Source of the DNA: MGML01 sp964493985
GTDB taxonomy: Bacteria > Chloroflexota > Dehalococcoidia > Dehalococcoidales > UBA2162
DNA length: 47,848 bases
Reading direction: 5' to 3'
Assembly (NCBI GenBank): GCA_964493985.1
Contig: CAZBQL010000011.1
Location: 1-47,848, forward strand
A program made the translations under genes and the position numbers. A model generated the notes under the pieces. It saw nothing but the letters and a program-made list of their open reading frames with translations. It was not told the origin of the DNA and searched no databases. Of this stretch, positions 42,601 to 47,848 are shown piece after piece (the stretch's first letter is position 1; the number at the start of each line of letters is the position of its first letter).

Positions 42601-43194
42601 ATGCCTGAACAAGAAAACAGGGTCGGAGAAGTTATAGAAACAGGTACCGCTGAGTTTACAGCCCAGTGTTATGAATTGTACCAGTCACCGCCACTGGGGG
42701 GGTTGGTGAAGGCAGGCGATGAATCTATTAAACAATACGCGATAGTATACAATGCAACGACAAGCAGCATCGAGCCGGGAAGACGACCGATAGCCCGAGG
42801 AAAAGATGAGTCCAGCGAGGAAGGAATATACCAGTCAAGTCCCCAGCTTCTGAAACTGTTTCGTACAGAGTTTAACGCACTGGTTGCAGGTTTTCGGGAG
42901 GGTGACTCTGTATTTCATTATCTACCGCCGCGACCGGTAAAAATTCACAGCTTTGTCTACGAGTGCGGAGATGAAGAGATAAAGGAATTCAGTGGCTCGT
43001 TCGATTTCCTGAATATTATTATCAATTCTGGTCTGCCTGTCCCTGTGGAGGAGGTAATTGCCGCTTCATTACGTCGAATGAGTCGGGTCTATGATGAACC
43101 GCAAAGGTTCCTGGTGTCGGCAGGTAAGGAACTGGCTACGTTATTGGGAACGGATTTCAACCGCCTGAAGTCGGTATTATCCAAGATAAAGTAA
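42601..43194 (+). CDS. HAS-barrel-like protein of the NurA/HerA locus
   Basis: This 197-residue protein is of unknown function. Its opening VGEVIETGTAEFTAQCYELY, followed by PPLGGLVKAGD and IYNATTSS-like strands, looks like the small HAS beta-barrel that forms the N-terminus of HerA ATPases. The C-terminal half (about residues 110-197) has several helices, including DFLNIIINSGLPVPVEEVIA. It lies upstream of herA and downstream of nurA on the same strand, a position in which HerA accessory proteins would be expected. The barrel assignment is an inference from pattern. The four-helix-bundle element abuts its 5' side. Confidence 0.7.
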   Translation: MPEQENRVGEVIETGTAEFTAQCYELYQSPPLGGLVKAGDESIKQYAIVYNATTSSIEPGRRPIARGKDESSEEGIYQSSPQLLKLFRTEFNALVAGFREGDSVFHYLPPRPVKIHSFVYECGDEEIKEFSGSFDFLNIIINSGLPVPVEEVIAASLRRMSRVYDEPQRFLVSAGKELATLLGTDFNRLKSVLSKIK

Positions 43195-43214
43195 GAATAG
43201 GTACCTGGATATAA

Positions 43215-43682
43215 ATGGCAGCATTTGAGTTTCTTGATTATGAACCATTCACCGATAGTGAGATAGAGGTGATTGTTAAAGACAGGATACCTGCGGATAT
43301 CGAACGAGGGTACATTCCCGGATATAAATTCACGATATGCCTTTCCGAGAACAAAAGACCGGTGGGACGGTTGAATTTACGCATCGGGAATACCGAACGT
43401 ATCATAAGGTATATCGGACATATAGGCTACGGGATAGAGGAAAAATACCGCGGTCATCATTACGCGGCGAAAGCCTGCCGTCTGGTAAAGCAGGTAGCTC
43501 TGAACCATGGACTAGATACGCTGTGGATTACCTGTAATCCCGATAATTATCCTTCTCGCCGCACATTAGAAATACTTGGTTGCGAGTTCGTTGAAATAAT
43601 CGATCTGCCGGAAGACCTGGAAATGTACCGGAGAGGTGAAAGACAGGTATGCCGGTACCGGTGGTATATAGGAAAGGGATAA
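43215..43682 (+). CDS. GNAT-family acetyltransferase
   Basis: This 155-residue cytoplasmic protein has the acetyl-CoA-binding segment GYGIEEKYRGHHYAAKACRL, where the R-G-x-x-A variant replaces the usual Q/R-x-x-G-x-A loop. The later core is WITCNPDNYPSRRTLEILGC. The fold resembles the RimJ/RimL-type (Acetyltransf_3) group, which acetylates protein N-termini or small molecules. The substrate is unknown. It lies 21 bp before herA. Confidence 0.85.
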   Translation: MAAFEFLDYEPFTDSEIEVIVKDRIPADIERGYIPGYKFTICLSENKRPVGRLNLRIGNTERIIRYIGHIGYGIEEKYRGHHYAAKACRLVKQVALNHGLDTLWITCNPDNYPSRRTLEILGCEFVEIIDLPEDLEMYRRGERQVCRYRWYIGKG

Positions 43683-43703
43683 TTACTCCCGGAGGAAAGA
43701 GCT

Positions 43704-45314
43704 ATGGCAGAAGTTAATACCGATAAGCTGGGTATAGTCGTATCGGGTTCGCTGACACGGGGCGTCGATGTGCGACTTGATAGTTCGGTCTCTATCGAAG
43801 ATATGGCGGTAGGGCGGTATGTAACTATCGAAGGCGAAAGGAGGCGTTTTTTTGGTATGATTACCGACATCAGCCTCGAGGTTACCGACCAAAGGATAGT
43901 ACAGGCTCCTCCGGATATATCCGATCCGTTTATGGCTGAAGTCCTTACCGGCACGAGCACGTACGGGAGGCTGCATGTGCTGCCTATGCTGACCATCGGC
44001 GGAGACGATGCCGCGCTGATAGAAGGTCCCCAGCCGGTCAAGACGGTACCGGGGCATTTTTCCACGGTCAGGTCGTCTTCACAGCAGGACGTGGAGACAG
44101 TGTTCGGCGGCGAAGACGCGCGGAAGTTCTATATCGGCACTCCTCTTGATATGGAGACCAAGATATGCCTGGACCTGCCTGAACTGGTAAAGAGATCGAA
44201 CGGTATTTTTGGTAAAAGCGGTACGGGCAAAACGTTCCTGACCCGTCTGCTGCTTATCGGTATGCTACAGAAATCGGCGGCGGTAAATCTCGTCTTCGAT
44301 ATGCACAGCGAATACGGCTGGGAAAGTCGAAGTGAATCAGGCCATAAAGTGAAAGCCCTGAAACAACTCTTCCCCGATAAGGTGGCGGTGTTTACCCTTG
44401 ACGAAGAGAATTCGAAGCGAAGGCAGGTAAGTACCGATTTTGTGGTCAGGATAGGGTATGACGAGATAGAACCGGAAGATATATCTCTGCTGCGTCAAAC
44501 GCTTAATCTCACCGAACTGGCTGTCGAAGCGGTATACCAGCTTTACCGCAGGTTCGGTAAAAACTGGCTTCAGAGCACGCTGGATATTGAGGATGCCGAG
44601 TCTCTGCCGGAAGGTCTGAGTATTCACGAAGGGACACTGGGTAACCTGAAACGGGGTCTGGCGACCATTTCCCGCCTGCCGTTTCTTACCTCGCGTTCGA
44701 CCGAGAACGCAGTCCGGAGGATAATCGAATATCTCGATAGAGATATAAATGTCATTCTCGAATTCGGCAGGTTTACGGATATTACCGCGTATATCCTTGT
44801 AGCGAACTTGCTTACGCGTAGAATACATTCGCAGTACCGGGAACGAATGGAGAGGGCGATTGCCGAGGACAGCTCTCCACCTCATCCGCTGGTTATCACT
44901 ATAGAAGAAGCGCACCGTTTTCTGAATCCGGGACTGGCAGGCCAGACGATATTCGGGAATATTGCCCGTGAAATGCGTAAATACAACGTGACTCTACTGG
45001 TCATCGACCAGCGTCCAAGCGGAATAGATGAAGAAGTGATGTCCCAGATAGGAACAAAAATTACCTGCCTGCTGGATAACGAGCGTGATATCGATAACGT
45101 ACTATCCGGGGTATCGGGCAGGAGTGAACTTAAGTCCGTCCTTTCCAAGCTGGAATCAAAGCAGCAGGCGCTTATATTCGGTCATGCCGTTCCGATGCCG
45201 GTAGTTGTTCGCACTCGTGATTATGGCTCGGCTGAGTCTTATAAAGACCTGGCTGCCGATGTTACCGATGTCAAAGAACAGGCAGAGAAAGATATCGAAG
45301 AGTTATGGGGTTAG
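43704..45314 (+). CDS. herA: HerA-like DNA translocase ATPase
   Basis: This 536-residue hexameric ATPase has a HAS barrel at about residues 1-100 (LGIVVSGSLTRGVDVRL). The DUF87 motor domain follows with Walker A GIFGKSGTGKTFL near residue 175, Walker B PLVITIEEAHRFLNPGL near 395, and a sensor region at TLLVIDQRPSGIDEEVMSQI. HerA pumps DNA for NurA in end resection. A GGAGGA Shine-Dalgarno precedes the ATG. It overlaps the patatin gene downstream by 10 bp. Confidence 0.9.
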   Translation: MAEVNTDKLGIVVSGSLTRGVDVRLDSSVSIEDMAVGRYVTIEGERRRFFGMITDISLEVTDQRIVQAPPDISDPFMAEVLTGTSTYGRLHVLPMLTIGGDDAALIEGPQPVKTVPGHFSTVRSSSQQDVETVFGGEDARKFYIGTPLDMETKICLDLPELVKRSNGIFGKSGTGKTFLTRLLLIGMLQKSAAVNLVFDMHSEYGWESRSESGHKVKALKQLFPDKVAVFTLDEENSKRRQVSTDFVVRIGYDEIEPEDISLLRQTLNLTELAVEAVYQLYRRFGKNWLQSTLDIEDAESLPEGLSIHEGTLGNLKRGLATISRLPFLTSRSTENAVRRIIEYLDRDINVILEFGRFTDITAYILVANLLTRRIHSQYRERMERAIAEDSSPPHPLVITIEEAHRFLNPGLAGQTIFGNIAREMRKYNVTLLVIDQRPSGIDEEVMSQIGTKITCLLDNERDIDNVLSGVSGRSELKSVLSKLESKQQALIFGHAVPMPVVVRTRDYGSAESYKDLAADVTDVKEQAEKDIEELWG

Positions 45315-46108
45315 AGAATACTCGCTCGAACAGGAAAAAGATAGGTCTCGCTCTTGGAGGCGGTGCGGCCAGGGGGCTGGCGCATATCGGCGTTCTCCGG
45401 GTGCTTGAACGTGACGGAATACCGGTGGATATGATCACGGGAACAAGTATCGGAGCCATCGTCGGAGCATTGTATGCACAGGGGATGAAAGCCGACGAAA
45501 TACTGGAGATTGCCAGGGATATGGGCACTCACCGTTTGAGCTACCTGGTCGATGTGAGTTTACCAAGAACCGGATTAGTAAAAGGCAAGAAACTTGATGA
45601 TAAACTGGCCCAATTCTATGCGGGAGCGGAATTCACGGATCTGAAATTGCCGTTCAAATGTATGGCAACGGATATCGATACCGGTAAAGCTGTCATTATG
45701 GATAAAGGTCTTGTATGGACCGCGGTCAGGGCGAGTATCTCTCTTCCCGTAATCCTGGCTGTAATGAAAAGGGAAAACAAATACCTGGTCGATGGCGGCC
45801 TTGTCGATCCCGTGCCGGTCGATGTTGTCAGGAATATGGGGGCGGACATCGTTATTGCCGTGAACGTCATGCCGGAAACGAGAAATAAGAGTGATTCTGA
45901 GCCTGGTATTTTTGAAGTAGTAATGCACACGATAAGTATCATGAACAGCCATTTGATCAAAGAAAGCCTGGAGGGAGCCGATATTGTTATCGTACCTGAT
46001 GTTGGAAGGTTTAAACTGTCCGACTTCCACAAAGTTGACGAATGTGTAAAGGCGGGAGAAGAAGCGGCGGATAATGCTGTCCCTGGTATCAGGAGACTCC
46101 TCGCGTAA
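45305..46108 (+). CDS. Patatin-like phospholipase (RssA type)
   Basis: This 267-residue serine lipase-like protein has the oxyanion motif LGGGAARGLAHIGVL (about residues 16-30), the nucleophile motif GTSIGAIVGAL, and the catalytic Asp in DGGLVDPVPV. The Ser-Asp dyad is complete. Bacterial members of this subfamily are cytoplasmic or membrane-associated acyl hydrolases; substrates are rarely known. Its start lies inside the end of herA. Confidence 0.92.
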   Translation: MGLENTRSNRKKIGLALGGGAARGLAHIGVLRVLERDGIPVDMITGTSIGAIVGALYAQGMKADEILEIARDMGTHRLSYLVDVSLPRTGLVKGKKLDDKLAQFYAGAEFTDLKLPFKCMATDIDTGKAVIMDKGLVWTAVRASISLPVILAVMKRENKYLVDGGLVDPVPVDVVRNMGADIVIAVNVMPETRNKSDSEPGIFEVVMHTISIMNSHLIKESLEGADIVIVPDVGRFKLSDFHKVDECVKAGEEAADNAVPGIRRLLA

Positions 46109-46131
46109 AAATTGAGCCGTCTGGTGAGAAT

Positions 46132-47010
46132 GTGAAGTCTTCGGACAAACAGAATCATAAAAATTCACTAATTGAGCGAACGACCGCGCTGTTGCGCAGA
46201 TCTGGCATTCGGATAAAGAAGAACCTTGGCCAGCATTTTCTTATCGACGAGGAAATTCTCGAACTCATACTCTCCACGGCTGAACTGACCGGCAGGGATA
46301 TAATTGTAGAAATAGGTCCCGGACTTGGCGTTCTTACGGAAGAACTTTGCCGCCGGGCAGGTAGAGTTATCGCAGTAGAAATCGACAACAGGCTGGCAAT
46401 AAAGCTGAATCGGAGACTTTCCGAATATCATAATCTCACCGTAATAAACGGAGATATCTTAAAGATATCTCTCCCGGGACTATTTACCGAAGCAGGTATT
46501 ATTTCTTCCGGTTTTAAAGTGGTTGCCAATCTTCCTTACTATATTACTTCTCCTGTCCTGCGACATTTTCTCGAATCGGACCTTAAACCTGAGATGATGG
46601 TGGTGATGGTGCAGAAAGAAGTTGCAGAGGAGATTGCAGCGCGCCCGGGTAAGATGAGTCTGCTCAGCCTTGGAATACAGTTGTACGGGCAGGCTGAGAT
46701 CGTTAAGAATGTTCCTGCAGAGTGCTTTTACCCCGAACCGGCGGTGGACTCGGCGCTGTTGAAAATCGTACCACATAGGATATCGCCGATAGATATAACG
46801 GATACAGGGAAGTTTTTCTCGTTTGTAAAAGCCGGTTTCAGCACGGCACGAAAGCAACTGGTAAATTCGCTTTCCAACGGCCTCGGAATATCGAAAAGTG
46901 ATGTGCAGGAATTACTGGATCATGCCGGAATAACTGCCAGGCGACGGGCTGAAACCCTGTCGCTCGAAGAGTGGGCACACCTGTGGCGTGTATACGAAGA
47001 GGGAAAATGA
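46132..47010 (+). CDS. rsmA: 16S rRNA dimethyladenosine transferase
   Basis: This 292-residue RsmA (KsgA) protein dimethylates two adjacent adenosines in the 3' hairpin of 16S rRNA during 30S maturation. It has KKNLGQHFLIDEEILE, SAM motif EIGPGLGVLTEEL, acidic EIDNRLAIKL, catalytic VVANLPYYITSPVL, and EPAVDSALLKI. The start is GTG 46132, with GGTGAG just 3 nt upstream; about 30 poorly conserved residues precede the domain, so a later start is possible. It overlaps the ispE start. Confidence 0.94.
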   Translation: MKSSDKQNHKNSLIERTTALLRRSGIRIKKNLGQHFLIDEEILELILSTAELTGRDIIVEIGPGLGVLTEELCRRAGRVIAVEIDNRLAIKLNRRLSEYHNLTVINGDILKISLPGLFTEAGIISSGFKVVANLPYYITSPVLRHFLESDLKPEMMVVMVQKEVAEEIAARPGKMSLLSLGIQLYGQAEIVKNVPAECFYPEPAVDSALLKIVPHRISPIDITDTGKFFSFVKAGFSTARKQLVNSLSNGLGISKSDVQELLDHAGITARRRAETLSLEEWAHLWRVYEEGK

Positions 47011-47848
47011 TCATGAAGCTGACTCTCAAAGCGCCGGCAAAGATCAATCTGACACTCGAAGTACTGTGGAAGCGTAACGACGGCTACCACGAGATTAGAA
47101 GCGTCATGCAGACCATCGACCTGTGCGATATCATTACAATCGATGAAGGAGAAGATATCTCCTTTCAATCGGCAACAAAAGAATGGGACGCGGAAAAGAG
47201 TCTTGTATCGAAGGCTGTTTCTCTCTTTCGAGAAACTACCGGTTTTACCAGAGGTGTTTCAATCACTGTTGAGAAGAACATCCCCATAATGGCGGGACTT
47301 GGCGGTGACAGCAGCGATGCCGCGACCGTCCTGCGTGGTCTGAACCGGTCCTGTGAAACAGACCTGTCGGTTGAGGAGCTTCGCAGGATTGCCGAACAAC
47401 TAGGTTCGGATGCCCCTTTTTTTCTTTATGGAGGGACAGCACTAGTCGAAGGAAGGGGAGAGATCGTTACCCCTTTACCTTCGATGCCGGAAATGTACCT
47501 GGTACTGGCCGTTCCATCAATTGATATTTTACCGGGAAAGACCGGACGATTGTTCGAAAGCCTTACCACGAACCACTTCACTGATGGCGATATAACCCGG
47601 AGATTCGTCGAGGCATTGAAAACCGGCAGTGAGACACCTCCGCTATTCAACACATTTGAAAATGTGGCCTATGATGTATTTCCCGGACTGGATGTGTTCA
47701 AAGAGCATTTTATCAAGCTGGGTGCGGAGAAAGTACACCTGGCAGGTTCAGGTCCGGTACTGTTTACGGTCGTACCGAACCTTACAGCAGCCGGGGACCT
47801 GTACCGGCAACTCGAAAAGCAGCGGATGAACCCAATTGTTGCGAAGAC
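47007..47848 (+). CDS. ispE: 4-diphosphocytidyl-2-C-methyl-D-erythritol kinase, cut by the window edge
   Basis: This GHMP kinase catalyses the ATP-dependent step of the non-mevalonate isoprenoid pathway. LKAPAKINLTLEVLWKRNDG and the ATP loop PIMAGLGGDSSDAATVLRGL are diagnostic, and LAGSGPVLFTV is the late GHMP motif. A small deviation is Asp in place of the third Gly of GLGGG. The start is either ATG 47007, sharing ATGA with the rsmA stop, or ATG 47013. About 280 codons are visible and the frame runs off the window, so only the C-terminal end is missing. Confidence 0.92.
   Translation, partial: MIMKLTLKAPAKINLTLEVLWKRNDGYHEIRSVMQTIDLCDIITIDEGEDISFQSATKEWDAEKSLVSKAVSLFRETTGFTRGVSITVEKNIPIMAGLGGDSSDAATVLRGLNRSCETDLSVEELRRIAEQLGSDAPFFLYGGTALVEGRGEIVTPLPSMPEMYLVLAVPSIDILPGKTGRLFESLTTNHFTDGDITRRFVEALKTGSETPPLFNTFENVAYDVFPGLDVFKEHFIKLGAEKVHLAGSGPVLFTVVPNLTAAGDLYRQLEKQRMNPIVAK

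Overview
The window looks like a chromosomal segment of an anaerobic bacterium of the Chloroflexota, most likely class Dehalococcoidia. The assignment rests on gene content and was not tested by any search. The supporting features are: an eleven-subunit complex I without the NADH module (NuoEFG); a two-gene SufC-SufBD iron-sulfur system; a NurA/HerA pair; several stand-alone Fe-S proteins; and abundant two-component genes. No rRNA, tRNA, CRISPR array, transposase or prophage gene was seen.

Layout. 1-318: repeats and a promoter. 319-2779 (+): a predicted lipoprotein and an OFA-like MFS transporter. 2742-5328 (-): two small one-helix membrane proteins, then a four-cluster ferredoxin subunit and an NrfD/HybB-type membrane subunit, with no catalytic subunit nearby. 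5606-11257: two complete two-component systems (NarL/NarX type and OmpR/PAS-HisKA type) whose kinases appear to share one membrane input domain, a small two-helix protein, and a third copy of the one-helix protein. 11555-12851 (-): a single-domain receiver whose phospho-acceptor Asp is Glu, and a peptidase E homologue. 12983-16575 (+): cupin, alpha/beta hydrolase, winged-helix Fe-S protein and a GyrI-like/GrpB fusion. 16603-19302 (+): valS behind what looks like a classical ribosome-mediated attenuator. 19308-29403 (-): the nuo operon, ABCDHIJK-(small protein)-LMN. 29784-35371 (+): methyltransferase, CCA-adding enzyme, secD, secF and a cation efflux protein. 35554-37062 (+): carboxylesterase. 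37308-40572 (+): sufC, sufBD, cutA and nurA. 40812-45314 (+): PNPOx-like protein, QueG-like Fe-S protein, a four-helix-bundle (IVP-type) gene inside AT-rich inverted repeats, HAS-barrel-like protein, acetyltransferase and herA. 45305-47848 (+): patatin, rsmA and ispE, the last cut by the window edge.

How the genes work together. The nuo operon would encode a proton-pumping complex fed by a donor other than NADH. The HybA/HybB-like pair is a second possible entry point to the quinone pool. The two-component cluster beside that pair may sense membrane or redox state. The nurA/HAS/herA set suggests DNA-end processing, and sufC-sufBD could supply the many Fe-S proteins.

The strongest observation is upstream of valS. 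A near-consensus promoter is followed by a 39-codon leader peptide with five consecutive valine codons. Three mutually exclusive RNA pairings follow, ending in an intrinsic terminator just before valS. Second is a pair of related AT-rich inverted-repeat elements, one carrying the four-helix-bundle gene (about 42.05-42.59 kb) and one empty (about 29.63-29.75 kb). Third is the one-helix membrane protein family present three times around the two-component genes.
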